A stretch of DNA of 64,000 nucleotides, taken from the NCBI RefSeq assembly GCF_003991355.1, contig NZ_RCSU01000017.1, positions 62,001 through 126,000 of the forward strand, in the 5' to 3' direction. The notes under the pieces were generated by a model that saw nothing but the letters and a program-made list of their open reading frames with translations, searched no databases and had not been told where the DNA came from. Below, in pieces: positions 52,104 to 61,548 of this stretch. Made by a program: the position numbers and the translations under genes. Origin of the DNA: Pseudoflavitalea rhizosphaerae (GTDB lineage: Bacteria > Bacteroidota > Bacteroidia > Chitinophagales > Chitinophagaceae). Positions within the stretch are counted from its first letter, which is position 1; each line of letters starts with the position of its first letter.

Positions 52104-54236
52104 ATGAAAAAGGTCATCAATATAAATTTCCAGGGCAGGGTGATCCCCATCGAGGAAACCGCCTTCGATCTGCTGAAGCAATACATAGATAGTTTGCGCA
52201 GCTACTTCGCCCGGGAGGAAGGACGTGATGAAATTATCAATGATATCGAAAGCCGCATCGCTGAGCTGTTCTCCGAAAGACTGAAGAAAGGTGTTGTTTG
52301 CATTACCGATCAGGACGTGAATAATGTGATCGCCAGCATTGGCCGGCCCGAAGATTTTGAAGACGAGGGCGGTAGCCCCGGCCAGGAAACAACTGGCGAA
52401 GAGTCTAAGCAATCACAGCAACAATCCACTCAGAGTGCCGGATCACAACAGTATGCCACCGGCCGCGGCCGTCTCTATCGCAATACGGATGATAAGATTC
52501 TCGGTGGTGTTTGCTCTGGTCTTGCCAATTATCTCGGCATCGATCCCGTGATCCTCCGCATCATTTTCGTGATTCTGATGGCGCCATTGTTCTGGGTGTA
52601 CATCATCCTCTGGATCGTGGTCCCCGGAAAGTCAGTGCAGACCAATATCACCAAACGCTTATACAGAAGCAGTGATGATAAAGTGATTGCCGGTGTAGCA
52701 GGTGGCCTGGCAGCCTATTTCCATATCGACACCTGGATCCCCCGACTGATATTCGCTCTCCCGCTGATCCTGGCGCTGGTATCCGGTCCTTTTGATTTCT
52801 TCTGGAACGATTGGGGCTTCTGGGGACCTAAATTTATCACAGGCTCTCTCGGCTGGACCCTCTTCATCACTTATGTGATCCTCTGGATAGCAGTACCGGT
52901 GGCCGTTACAGCATCCGAGAAACTGGAAATGCGTGGAGAAAGAGTAGATATCAATTCCATTGCCGATACAGTAAAAGAAGATCTGAAAGGCTTTCAACAG
53001 AAAGCTGAAAAATGGGGGCAGGAAGTAAAACAATCCGCCCAGCAATTCGGAAGCAAAGCACAGGAGTTCGGAAAAGAGGCTGGAGAACAATTCAAAACAT
53101 ATACAGGAGAAGCAAGTTCAAGAGTACAGGGCTCCGGCCTGGGACATGCCATCGGCGTGATCTTCAAAGCGCTCTTCATGCTGATTGCCGGTGGTATTGC
53201 TGTTGCCCTCTTCGTTGCAATGATGTGGGTGCTCTTCGGAGGCTTCAATATTTTCCCATTGAAAGCATTCATCCTGGAAGGATTCAAACAGGAAGTGCTG
53301 GCCTGGTTGTCGCTCATCCTTTTCCTCGGTATTCCTATTGTTGGTATTCTCACCTGGCTGATCCGCAATATCGCTGGTGTGAAGAAGAACAAATACATCG
53401 GATTTGCATTCGGAACACTCTGGACCATCGGGCTGATCTGTGTGATCGTTTTGAGTGGACTGATCGCCCGTAATTTCAGATCACACGAAAAAGTATATGA
53501 AGATGCTATCCCTCTTACCAGTACAAATGGCAAGATGCTGGTGGATATCAAACAGGATAAACGCTTCTACTCAAGCGACTGGTTTGGATTCGATTCAGAT
53601 GAGGACTGGCCTTTCTATGCAGTGAATCCGGATACCCTCCTCATCAGCATGGTAAGAGTGAAAGTGGTGAAAAGTCCGGACTCCGTTTACCACGCAAAAC
53701 TGGTGAAGATGTCACGTGGACGTACACCCGAAGTTGCAAGGAATCTCGCCAGCCAGATCAGTTTTAAGCCCGTAGTTGAGAACAATACCATTTTCCTGCC
53801 TGAAGGATTCCTTATCAGTAAAAATGAAAAATGGCGCAGCCAGGGAGTATTGCTCATTCTTGAAGTTCCTGTTGGCAAACGCGTAACATTGGACCGCAGC
53901 CTGGACAGGTATGAGCACTTCGATATCCAGGTGAACCGCCGCGACCGTTATGATGCAGACCTGGACCGCGAATGGCACTGGCTCGAATACGGAAAAGAAT
54001 ACGTGATGACGAAAGATGACGGTCCAAGAAAAGTGGAAGACATGAGCGAAGTAGAATTAAAAAAAGGAAATTTCAAACTGAAGATCAAAGACGGAGATAC
54101 TGAGATCAATGCAGAGATCAACACCAACGATTCGAATCAAAAAGAAGATCCTAATCCGAATAATGACTATCGCTACAAAGGGCGTGAAGAAAGAAAAGAG
54201 AAAACAGACAGCACAGTAAAGAAAGTAGCAATTTAA
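52104..54236 (+). CDS. PspC-domain membrane protein with two PspC units
   Basis: A 710-residue membrane protein. Residues about 1-90 form a soluble domain (VININFQGRVIPIEETAFDL) with a SAM-like regulatory look; two PspC domains follow in tandem, RLYRNTDDKILGGVCSGLAN (near 115) and RLYRSSDDKVIAGVAGGLAA (near 190), each with membrane helices. A helical amphipathic stretch (KQSAQQFGSKAQEFGKEAGE) comes next, then three more helices and a soluble C-terminal domain ending in a charged tail. PspC proteins sense or respond to envelope stress. It is coupled to padR and ends at a terminator (54316). Confidence 0.9.
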   Translation: MKKVININFQGRVIPIEETAFDLLKQYIDSLRSYFAREEGRDEIINDIESRIAELFSERLKKGVVCITDQDVNNVIASIGRPEDFEDEGGSPGQETTGEESKQSQQQSTQSAGSQQYATGRGRLYRNTDDKILGGVCSGLANYLGIDPVILRIIFVILMAPLFWVYIILWIVVPGKSVQTNITKRLYRSSDDKVIAGVAGGLAAYFHIDTWIPRLIFALPLILALVSGPFDFFWNDWGFWGPKFITGSLGWTLFITYVILWIAVPVAVTASEKLEMRGERVDINSIADTVKEDLKGFQQKAEKWGQEVKQSAQQFGSKAQEFGKEAGEQFKTYTGEASSRVQGSGLGHAIGVIFKALFMLIAGGIAVALFVAMMWVLFGGFNIFPLKAFILEGFKQEVLAWLSLILFLGIPIVGILTWLIRNIAGVKKNKYIGFAFGTLWTIGLICVIVLSGLIARNFRSHEKVYEDAIPLTSTNGKMLVDIKQDKRFYSSDWFGFDSDEDWPFYAVNPDTLLISMVRVKVVKSPDSVYHAKLVKMSRGRTPEVARNLASQISFKPVVENNTIFLPEGFLISKNEKWRSQGVLLILEVPVGKRVTLDRSLDRYEHFDIQVNRRDRYDADLDREWHWLEYGKEYVMTKDDGPRKVEDMSEVELKKGNFKLKIKDGDTEINAEINTNDSNQKEDPNPNNDYRYKGREERKEKTDSTVKKVAI

Positions 54237-54315
54237 TCAGAAAGCAACAACAGGCCTGCATTCCCCCCGCACATACTTTGCAGGACTGCTAGAAATAGGT
54301 TGAAGTTGGAACAAC

Positions 54316-54351
54316 GGGGTCCGGCGCCAGATGTGGCAGGGCCCCTTTTTT
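54316..54351 (+). terminator. Terminator of the padR-pspC operon
   Basis: GGGGTCC pairs with GGGCCCC (one G-T), followed by a T run. It lies 80 bp past the PspC stop codon and argues against the TraB-like gene starting at the TTG at 54300. Confidence 0.7.
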
Positions 54352-54410
54352 ATGCCCTGCCGAAACGGTCAGTTCAAATGCATCCGCCCGCTAACTACTC
54401 AAAAATTTTT

Positions 54411-55253
54411 ATGAAAAAGAAAACTTTGAAAATAGGACTTTGGATGATCGCTATCATCTTATCCCTGCTTGGCACTATCTACCTCGTAGCCTGGAAAAGC
54501 CTTAAATATTACAAGCCGGAAAAGGCATACACTTCAAAAGTCAGTATTGTTCCATTCCGCGATTACAGCGCCTGGGCCAATCATCCCCGCCCATTCATTG
54601 TGGAAGGAGAGAACTTTGTAATTATAGGAGTGCCGCATACGAAGGACCCTAAAAACCCTGACCTGCGTCTGATCCATCAAAAATGGAAGAGGCTGAAACC
54701 AACTGTGGCGCTGGCGGAAGGAAGGCTCGGTTTTCTGCTCCCTTATGTAATGGACCCGGTGAAACAATTTGGAGAGGGAGGCTTTGTAAAAAAGCTCGCC
54801 AGCAAAGATGGGATACCGGTTTACACCTGGGATGTATCGAAAGAGTCGCTGGCCGCCGCACTTCAGGATTCTTTCTCCAATGAACAGATCGCTCTGGGGC
54901 AGATCCTGAACCCTTATTTCAGCAATCTTCGCTTCGGCAGGCCTTCGTCTCCTGAAAAATATATTCAACCTTTCCTGAAAAGGGCTGCGTACATTGGACG
55001 GGAAGCCAGCTTCAAAAATGCCGCTGATGTAGATCTCGCCTGGAAAAAGTATTTTCCCCAGGGGCCTGATTGGAGGGATGTGTCAGACGAAAAGGAGTTG
55101 CCTGGTTTTCTTTCTTCCATGATGGCTGCGTCCAATGATCTCCGGAACCGCCGCCTGGTGGGCATTTTAAAGGAACTGACTGCAAAAAACGAAAGGGTTT
55201 TCCTCATCTGCGGGTCCAGTCATGCATTTTGTGTATCGCCCGCTTTCCGTTAA
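54411..55253 (+). CDS. TraB/GumN-like membrane-anchored protein
   Basis: A 280-residue protein that resembles the TraB/PrgY/GumN family (erythromycin-esterase/TIKI-like fold). An N-terminal membrane anchor (KIGLWMIAIILSLLGTIYLV) is followed by a domain with VIIGVPHTKDPKNPDLRLIH, VALAEGRLGFLLPY and the closing FLICGSSHAFCV, where the His/Glu residues suggest a metal- or esterase-like site. An open frame continues upstream to a TTG at 54300, but it crosses the terminator at 54316, so ATG 54411 is used. Family membership is by resemblance; the length is about right. Confidence 0.68.
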   Translation: MKKKTLKIGLWMIAIILSLLGTIYLVAWKSLKYYKPEKAYTSKVSIVPFRDYSAWANHPRPFIVEGENFVIIGVPHTKDPKNPDLRLIHQKWKRLKPTVALAEGRLGFLLPYVMDPVKQFGEGGFVKKLASKDGIPVYTWDVSKESLAAALQDSFSNEQIALGQILNPYFSNLRFGRPSSPEKYIQPFLKRAAYIGREASFKNAADVDLAWKKYFPQGPDWRDVSDEKELPGFLSSMMAASNDLRNRRLVGILKELTAKNERVFLICGSSHAFCVSPAFR

Positions 55254-55275
55254 ACTTGCTCACAATTTCTTTTTA

Positions 55276-55306
55276 TTGGTTGCCATATGGGCAACCTTTA
55301 ATTTTG
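55276..55306 (+). promoter_or_regulatory. gcvT promoter
   Basis: TTGG at 55276-55279 and TAATTTTG at 55299-55306 match the Bacteroidota -33/-7 elements with 19 bp between. Transcription would start near 55313, 12 nt before the gcvT ATG. The promoter overlaps the preceding terminator hairpin. Confidence 0.62.
55278..55299 (+). terminator. Terminator of the TraB-like gene, overlapping the gcvT promoter
   Basis: GGTTGCC pairs with GGCAACC across ATATG, then TTT. The T-tract is short and the stem lies between the -33 and -7 elements of the gcvT promoter, so this 7-bp hairpin could also be a regulator site. Confidence 0.55.
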
Positions 55307-55324
55307 CAGCTCTAAAAAAGCTAT

Positions 55325-56410
55325 ATGAAGAATACTCCTTTTACGAACAAGCACATAGCGCTGGGAGCTAAAATGGCTGAGTTCGCAGGTTACAACATGC
55401 CGATCTCTTATTCTGGTATCAACGATGAACACGCAACCGTGCGCAACAATGCCGGCGTATTTGATGTAAGCCATATGGGCGAGTTCATTCTGAAAGGAGA
55501 AAATGCCCTGGACCTGATCCAGCGTGTTACTACCAACGACGCATCCAAACTCACTAACGGAAAAGCACAGTACAGTTCTCTGCCCAACGACAATGGCGGC
55601 CTCGTGGATGACCTTCTCGTTTATTGCATCGAAGAGAACAACGTGTACATGCTGGTGGTAAATGCATCCAATATTGAGAAAGACTGGAACCGCATCAGCA
55701 GCTTCAATACCAAAGGCGTTGAAATGCACAATGTGTCTGACAAAACCTGTCTGCTCGCCATCCAGGGGCCTAATGCTACAAAGATCCTTCAGCCACTTAC
55801 TGACCTGGACATTCTCAATCTCAAATATTATACTTTCGCAAAAGGAACATTTGCCGGCGTGGAGAACGTGCTGATCAGCGCAACTGGTTACACCGGCGCT
55901 GGTGGTGTTGAGATCTATTTTGAAGATAAAGGCGATAATGCCGAAAAGATCTGGGACGCCATCTTTGCTGCCGGCGGTCCGCAGGGCATGAAGCCTATCG
56001 GCCTTGGCGCGCGCGATACCCTCCGCCTCGAAATGGGATTCTGCCTGTACGGAAATGATATCGATGATAACACTTCTCCAATGGAAGCTGGTCTCGGCTG
56101 GATCACCAAGTTCACCAAAGACTTTCCTTCAAGAGCTATCTTCGAACAACAAAAGAACAATGGCGTTGAACGCAAGCTGGTAGGGTTTGAAATGATCGAC
56201 AGAGGCATTCCCCGACATGATTATGAGATTGCCGGCAAAGACGGTAACCTGATCGGCAAAGTAACTTCCGGAACGCAATCACCCAGCCTCGGCAAAGCCA
56301 TCGGCATGGGCTATGTTAAAACAGAGCTGGCTGTTCCCGACTCCATCATCTACATTAAAGTAAGAGATAAATTACTCCAGGCGAAAGTGGTTAAATTCCC
56401 ATTCGCTTAA
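55325..56410 (+). CDS. gcvT: Glycine cleavage system T protein (aminomethyltransferase)
   Basis: GcvT transfers the methylene from the lipoyl-bound aminomethyl group to tetrahydrofolate, releasing ammonia. Family blocks are intact: [56 protein letters not shown] and [17 protein letters not shown]. 361 residues is full length. gcvH and gcvP are not adjacent, so the system is split in this genome. It heads a likely operon with the SRPBCC gene, comB and mscS (gaps of 60, 45 and 81 bp). Confidence 0.97.
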   Translation: MKNTPFTNKHIALGAKMAEFAGYNMPISYSGINDEHATVRNNAGVFDVSHMGEFILKGENALDLIQRVTTNDASKLTNGKAQYSSLPNDNGGLVDDLLVYCIEENNVYMLVVNASNIEKDWNRISSFNTKGVEMHNVSDKTCLLAIQGPNATKILQPLTDLDILNLKYYTFAKGTFAGVENVLISATGYTGAGGVEIYFEDKGDNAEKIWDAIFAAGGPQGMKPIGLGARDTLRLEMGFCLYGNDIDDNTSPMEAGLGWITKFTKDFPSRAIFEQQKNNGVERKLVGFEMIDRGIPRHDYEIAGKDGNLIGKVTSGTQSPSLGKAIGMGYVKTELAVPDSIIYIKVRDKLLQAKVVKFPFA

Positions 56411-56470
56411 AGCATTGGCTTATTTATTGCTGGTAATTCACCCCCGGTCTCCGGCAGCAAACAATGACCT

Positions 56471-56956
56471 ATGCCCATTATCCATCTAACAACATTTATT
56501 GCGGCTCCGGCAGAACGTGTGTTCGACCTGAGCCGCAGTATTGATTTTCATAAGAAGAGCATGAGCCATACCGGCGAAGATGCCGTTGCCGGTGTAAGAG
56601 CCGGGCTTATGGAGCTGCACGAGTCTGTGACCTGGAAGGCCCGCCATTTCAGGAGAATACGCTACATGAAAGTGGCCATCACGGAGATGAAACGTCCCTT
56701 TTCCTTTATCGATGAAATGGAGAAAGGCGATCTGAAGTCGATGAAACATGAGCACTATTTCAAACAGATCGAGAATGGCACCCTCATGATCGACGTGTTC
56801 CGGTTTGAAGCCCCTTACGGATTTATCGGCTCCATTGCCAACAAACTATTTCTCAGGAAATATTTCGAGAAATTACTGGTGCTACGCAATGACCAGATCA
56901 GGCAGTATGCAGAGAGCGACAAATGGAAATTTGTTCTAATGACACACAACGCGTAA
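56471..56956 (+). CDS. SRPBCC (START-like) ligand-binding protein
   Basis: A 161-residue cytoplasmic protein of the START/Bet v1-like superfamily. The opening strand IHLTTFIAAPAERVFDLSRS, the central FSFIDEMEKGDLKSMKHEHYF and the closing long helix (FLRKYFEKLLVLRNDQIRQY) fit the cell-division-inhibitor-like YndB subgroup often next to epimerases. Ligand is unknown. It lies 60 bp after gcvT and 45 bp before comB. Confidence 0.82.
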   Translation: MPIIHLTTFIAAPAERVFDLSRSIDFHKKSMSHTGEDAVAGVRAGLMELHESVTWKARHFRRIRYMKVAITEMKRPFSFIDEMEKGDLKSMKHEHYFKQIENGTLMIDVFRFEAPYGFIGSIANKLFLRKYFEKLLVLRNDQIRQYAESDKWKFVLMTHNA

Positions 56957-57001
56957 AATTGCAGCAAATTTCCGTCCATCAATTAAATCTCAGCCACCGG
57001 C

Positions 57002-57739
57002 ATGTCTCAAGTAAAACCCTCTTTGCATACATCCCTTTCCCCGGCCCTTTTGCATTTGTATGACCTGAACAATACTGTGGTAGTGATCATCGATGTACTG
57101 AGGGCTACGTCTACCATCGCCACTGCTCTTTACAATGGCGCCCGTTGCGTGATACCGGTAGACAGCGTGGCAAGATGCATCGAGCTCGGAAAGAATATCC
57201 ACTCCATTACTGCCGGAGAGCGTGATGGACAGGTTGCCGAAGGCCTTCAATATGGCAATTCCCCCTTCGAATACCCTGAATCTTTCATCAAAGGAAAAAC
57301 GCTGGTGCTGACAACAACCAACGGGACCAAGTTGTTACATATGGCGTTGGAAAGAGGCGCTGGCGAAGTGATCACCGGGTCTTTCCCTAACCTCAGTTCT
57401 GTTTGTGATTACCTGCTGGCTTCCAAACAAAATGTGATTCTCGGTTGTGCGGCATGGAAAGACAAAGTGAACCTGGAAGACACGATCTTTGCAGGCGCAG
57501 TGATCAACCGTGTACAGGATCATTTTTCCATCAACTGCGATTCTTCCAGGCTGGCCGCTACGCTCTATGATGCAGCCAAAGATGATATGTATGGTTTCAT
57601 GCAGAAGAATAACGCTTCGCATTACCTACGTCTCTCAGGCTTTGGATTGGAGAAAGATATCCGTTACTGCCTTACTCCCGATGTGGCCAATGTATTGCCT
57701 TTTTATGGCGATGGAAAGCTGACGATCCATTCCTGGTAG
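57002..57739 (+). CDS. comB: 2-phosphosulfolactate phosphatase family protein (ComB-like)
   Basis: A 245-residue Mg2+-dependent phosphatase homologous to archaeal ComB, which dephosphorylates 2-phosphosulfolactate in coenzyme M synthesis. Typical blocks: VVVIIDVLRATSTIATALYN, AGERDGQVAEGLQYGNSPFE, LVLTTTNGTKL and the late RYCLTPDVANVLPFY. Coenzyme M is not expected in this phylum; bacterial members have been assigned to sulfolactate formation. No comA or comC homologue is seen nearby. The family is clear; the actual substrate is open. Confidence 0.9.
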   Translation: MSQVKPSLHTSLSPALLHLYDLNNTVVVIIDVLRATSTIATALYNGARCVIPVDSVARCIELGKNIHSITAGERDGQVAEGLQYGNSPFEYPESFIKGKTLVLTTTNGTKLLHMALERGAGEVITGSFPNLSSVCDYLLASKQNVILGCAAWKDKVNLEDTIFAGAVINRVQDHFSINCDSSRLAATLYDAAKDDMYGFMQKNNASHYLRLSGFGLEKDIRYCLTPDVANVLPFYGDGKLTIHSW

Positions 57740-57820
57740 AAATTGGCAGCGCATTTGTGTAAGTTTGTATTGCCTCTCAATCCTTCCGTCAATCTCTTTA
57801 CCAATAAAAAGCTTTAAAAG

Positions 57821-58879
57821 ATGGAATCAATCTGGCAATACCAATTTTGGGGAAACACAGTATTAGCTTATACCATTGCAATAGGCGGCATTATCCTTAC
57901 CTGGTTGATCATCCGCTTGCTGAAAGGTAAAGTACTGAAGAAGATCCTTGACTACACTACCAAAACTGAAAGTAAGTACGACGATGTGATCTTTAGCTCG
58001 ATCCAGCGCTTCGTACTGCCATGGGTCTATATCTTCGTGAATTACCAGATCCTGAAACAATTGCACTGGAACCCGCAATGGGAAAGGGTTCTTCAGGTAG
58101 CCATGGCTGTTGTGACCACGTACTACTTTGTAAGAGTTGTGAACCATGTGCTCATGCTCCTCCTTACCGGCATCATGCGTAGGCGCAATGAGACCGAATA
58201 CCGGATGAAACAAATGCACGGCGCTCTCCTGGTGCTGAAAGTGATCATATGGGCAATGGCTATCGTGTTCCTCATAGATAACCTGGGGTATAACGTTACC
58301 ACCATGATTGCAGGCCTGGGCGTAGGTGGCATAGCCATTGCACTGGCTGCTCAAACTATACTGGGAGACCTGTTCGGTTATTTCGTGATCTTCTTCGATA
58401 AACCTTTTGAAATAGGCGACTATGTGGTATGGGGAGATAAGTCGGGGATCATTGAATATATCGGTATCAAAACCACGCGCATCAGGAGTTTGGGAGGAGA
58501 GCAATTGATTGTTACCAACTCTGACCTGACCAAGCAGGCGCTTTCTAATTACAAAAGCTTACAGCAAAGACGGGAAGTTTTGACTATTGGAGTGCTTTAT
58601 GAAACGCAGATAGAATTGCTTGAAGAAATTCCTGGTATGGTCAAAGAGATCATCGAGAATACAGCCAAAGCAAAGTTTGACCGGGCACATATAGCTAAGC
58701 TTGCAGACAGCAGTATCAATTTTGAAATAGTCTATTATATCCTTACCACAGATTATGTAGAATACATGGATGTAAAACAGGCTGTATTATTCGATATCCT
58801 TTACAAATTCAGGGAAAAGAAAGTGGATTTTGCTTATCCAACACAAACCCTTTACTACAAAACAACCGTTACGGTATAG
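57821..58879 (+). CDS. MscS-family mechanosensitive channel
   Basis: A 352-residue inner-membrane channel opening under hypo-osmotic tension. Four hydrophobic segments in residues 10-200 lead to the pore helix region GLGVGGIAIALAAQTILGDL, then the beta domain (FFDKPFEIGDYVVWGDKSGI) with the family block GIKTTRIRSLGGEQLIV, and the C-terminal alpha/beta cage part. The number of N-terminal helices is greater than in E. coli MscS (286 residues), placing it with the small-YnaI-like forms. It is the last gene of the run starting at gcvT. Confidence 0.93.
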   Translation: MESIWQYQFWGNTVLAYTIAIGGIILTWLIIRLLKGKVLKKILDYTTKTESKYDDVIFSSIQRFVLPWVYIFVNYQILKQLHWNPQWERVLQVAMAVVTTYYFVRVVNHVLMLLLTGIMRRRNETEYRMKQMHGALLVLKVIIWAMAIVFLIDNLGYNVTTMIAGLGVGGIAIALAAQTILGDLFGYFVIFFDKPFEIGDYVVWGDKSGIIEYIGIKTTRIRSLGGEQLIVTNSDLTKQALSNYKSLQQRREVLTIGVLYETQIELLEEIPGMVKEIIENTAKAKFDRAHIAKLADSSINFEIVYYILTTDYVEYMDVKQAVLFDILYKFREKKVDFAYPTQTLYYKTTVTV

Positions 58880-59333
58880 GGGAAATAGAATGGTGCCGGA
58901 ACCTGTTACAATGGATGTACAGTGAACAGCCATTGCGGGAACCTGCAAAAAATGGAAGAGCAGGAAAAGGTGACAACAGGTCAGTTGTTAATGGATCGGT
59001 AAATGAACCGGCCGGAACCTACGCGGGTAAGGGTAAACATGTATCAGTTTGAAAGCCTTGTAATGCCCGGATTGTCAGGGTTTCAGCGGATTGGAAACCT
59101 TTTTCCGGAGCTGAGAATAGCCGGCGGGAAAAAGCGTTTACGGGCAGTCAAAAATTTTTGCTTTTTGCAAATTTGACGTATTATTGTGCCGGAATAAGGC
59201 TGATAAGTCGCCCCTGATTTCTCTCAACTCGTCAGTTTTTCTGATTCCGTTCAATATTATAACTCATTTCAAATCGTTTTTTCAACACACAAAGATTGGT
59301 TTTCTGATCAAGTGTTAAACACTCAAGATTTTT
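58880..59333. other. mscS-rho intergenic region with likely rho promoter and long leader
   Basis: A hairpin (GGTTTC with GAAACC, 59079-59099) followed by TTTTT may end mscS transcription. A promoter-like pair follows: TTTTTG ending at 59160 and TATTATTG at 59179-59186 (18 bp apart), which would give a rho transcript starting near 59193 with a leader of about 140 nt. The leader contains the near-palindrome AGTGTTAAACACT at 59310-59322. In the left half the motif GGAACCT recurs three times at about 60-bp intervals (58897, 58939, 59014); its meaning is not clear. No gene is visible. Confidence 0.45.
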
Positions 59334-61046
59334 ATGTATGACATTCTGCAACTGAACGACATGCTCGTTCCTGAGCTGCTGGATATAGCAGAGCAGTTAA
59401 AAATCTCCAACGCTAAAAAGCTCGACAAGCAAGAACTGATCTACAAGATCCTCGACAAACAGGCCGTCCTGGCCAGCGCTAACAAGGGCAACAACGCAGA
59501 AGAAAAAGGCAAACGCAAACGTGTTATCAAAGCAACTACCGCCAACAGCACAGAAGAAGCTGATGTTATGAGCGGTGGTGAAGAAAAGAAAAAAGAAACC
59601 AAGGAAACTCCTGCCGGCAAAGGGCCTGTAGCGAAGAAGAAAGCAATGGAGAAATCTGTGGAGAAAGCTGCAGCAGCAGCGGCTCCCGCTCCTGCGGCAA
59701 AGAAAGGCCGTGGCAAGAAGGATGCACAGCCGGTTGAAGAACAACCGATGCCGATCGACCTTGATTCCAATATACCCAATGAAATTGAAGAAGATGATGT
59801 AGTGGCTATCGAACAACCAGGGGAACAGCCAGGCGAACAACCCGGTGAAGTGGTTCATCAGCAGGGACATAATGGAGACAATCAACATAAACCTTATCAA
59901 AACCGCCGTGAAACTACCTTCAACATTGAGTTTGACGGCGTGATCCTCGGCGAAGGCGTTCTCGAAATGATGCCCGATGGATATGGTTTCCTCCGATCTT
60001 CCGATTATAACTACCTCTCTTCTCCGGATGATATTTACGTTTCCCCTTCACAGATCAAACTCTTCGGTCTCAAAACCGGAGACACTGTGTATGGTGCGGT
60101 TCGTCCTCCCAAAGAAGGTGAAAAATATTTCGCACTGCTGAAAGTGGAAACCATCAACGGCAAACAGCCTGAAGATGTTCGTGACCGTGTTCCTTTCGAT
60201 TATCTCACTCCGCTCTTTCCTTTCGAGAAACTCAATCTCTTCACTACTCCCAACAGCTACAGCACCCGTATCATGGACCTTTTCACGCCAATAGGAAAAG
60301 GACAACGCGGACTGATCGTAGCACAGCCTAAAACAGGTAAAACCGTTCTGCTGAAAGAAGTAGCCAATGCCATCGCGCAAAATCACCCCGAGTGTTACCT
60401 GATGGTGGTGCTGGTGGATGAGCGCCCTGAGGAGGTGACCGATATGGAACGCAGCGTAAGAGCAGAAGTGATCGCATCTACCTTCGATGAACCTGCCGAG
60501 AAACACGTAAAGGTTTCCACTATCGCACTTCAGAAAGCAAAAAGACTGGTTGAGTGCGGACATGATGTGATCATCCTCCTGGATTCCATCACCCGTCTTG
60601 CACGCGCCCACAATACTGTTGCTCCTGCTTCCGGTAAAGTACTCTCCGGTGGTGTGGAAGCTAACGCCATGCAGAAACCGAAACAGTTCTTCGGCGCTGC
60701 ACGTAAGATCGAGAATGGCGGATCACTCACCATCCTCGCAACTGCCCTCATAGACACCGGCTCCAAAATGGACGAAGTGATCTTCGAAGAGTTCAAAGGA
60801 ACCGGTAACATGGAGTTGCAGCTGGATCGCCGCCTGGCTAACCGCCGCATTTTCCCTGCTATCGATCTGGTTGCATCATCCACCCGCCGCGATGACCTGC
60901 TGCTGGAAAAGGAAGTTCTCCAACGCATGAACCTGCTTCGTGTGTACCTCACCGATATGAACACGGAAGAGGCGATGCATGAACTTCTCAGAAGAATGCG
61001 CGGAACCAAGGATAACCAGGAGTTTTTGGCGAGCATGAATGGATAA
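59334..61046 (+). CDS. rho: Transcription termination factor Rho with a disordered insert
   Basis: Rho is the hexameric RNA translocase ending transcription at rut sites. The Rho_N helices ([20 protein letters not shown]) and the RNA-binding fold ([20 protein letters not shown], near residue 205) are separated by about 150 residues of low-complexity, Lys/Ala/Glu-rich sequence containing the tandem repeat [10 protein letters not shown]. The ATPase core follows with Walker A in [18 protein letters not shown] (near 330) and the Q-loop [10 protein letters not shown]-type segment [10 protein letters not shown]. Total 570 residues against about 420 in E. coli; such inserts are known in several phyla. 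A strong terminator follows. Confidence 0.97.
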   Translation: MYDILQLNDMLVPELLDIAEQLKISNAKKLDKQELIYKILDKQAVLASANKGNNAEEKGKRKRVIKATTANSTEEADVMSGGEEKKKETKETPAGKGPVAKKKAMEKSVEKAAAAAAPAPAAKKGRGKKDAQPVEEQPMPIDLDSNIPNEIEEDDVVAIEQPGEQPGEQPGEVVHQQGHNGDNQHKPYQNRRETTFNIEFDGVILGEGVLEMMPDGYGFLRSSDYNYLSSPDDIYVSPSQIKLFGLKTGDTVYGAVRPPKEGEKYFALLKVETINGKQPEDVRDRVPFDYLTPLFPFEKLNLFTTPNSYSTRIMDLFTPIGKGQRGLIVAQPKTGKTVLLKEVANAIAQNHPECYLMVVLVDERPEEVTDMERSVRAEVIASTFDEPAEKHVKVSTIALQKAKRLVECGHDVIILLDSITRLARAHNTVAPASGKVLSGGVEANAMQKPKQFFGAARKIENGGSLTILATALIDTGSKMDEVIFEEFKGTGNMELQLDRRLANRRIFPAIDLVASSTRRDDLLLEKEVLQRMNLLRVYLTDMNTEEAMHELLRRMRGTKDNQEFLASMNG

Positions 61047-61068
61047 GAAGATTCTTAATTTATATCCG

Positions 61069-61098
61069 GCCGGTTGGGCTTTCCCAGCCGGCTTTTTT
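61069..61098 (+). terminator. rho terminator
   Basis: GCCGGTTGGG pairs with CCCAGCCGGC around CTTT, followed by seven T. It lies 22 bp past the rho stop codon and 12 bp before family-2 element Q. Confidence 0.95.
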
Positions 61099-61109
61099 TA
61101 TGTGCTGTT

Positions 61110-61430
61110 GGCCGGGAAGGGATATTAGATCCCGGCTGACGAAACGAACCAACGCGGGAGGATGTTTTTTGAGCTTTTAGTTGGGAGGATGGGGCTGTAG
61201 TATTTCTTTTCAGCTTCTTCGCTTACGTTTCGAAGGCCGGGATCTAATATCCCTTCCCGGCCCCGGGCACAATGAATGTGCAACAGCTTAGGCTGATGAA
61301 TCATTTGGGCCTTTATAAATGAAAAGGCTTCCTGTTTATTCAGGCTGAAAAAACTTTGGTTAGTCCGTCCTTCCCCGCGCATGGAGGAAGTTCATGCATT
61401 TAGAAAAAAGAAGGGGGAAAAGTGCATCAC
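61110..61430 (-). repeat. Family-2 structured element, copy Q
   Basis: Read on the minus strand. The terminal stem is a perfect 27-bp inverted repeat, 61110-61136 with 61236-61262 (GGCCGGGAAGGGATATTAGA onward). Conserved inner blocks on the minus strand are AAGCGAAGAAGC (near 61215) and CATCCTCCCGCG (near 61158), and the second stem is CGAAACG with CGTTTCG. The 5' margin (GATGCAC near 61423-61429, then TTTCCCCC) resembles copies P and R more weakly. It starts 12 bp after the rho terminator and stands back to back with copy R. Confidence 0.85.
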
Positions 61431-61548
61431 CCTGATGAGTTGCAGTCTGCAATAATGTTGGATAATGATGTTGAACTAATACAGAGAGGAATTTAATGCA
61501 GAACTAAGGGCAATTGAATGTAATGCCTCTGCCTGCCATTATTTTCGC

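Noticed and set aside
54300-54410. Upstream TTG start for the TraB-like gene
   Set aside because: The added codons run through a terminator hairpin, and a better signal anchor starts at ATG 54411.
61431-61440. CTGATGAG as a hammerhead ribozyme core
   Set aside because: The matching GAAA core and flanking helices could not be found around it.
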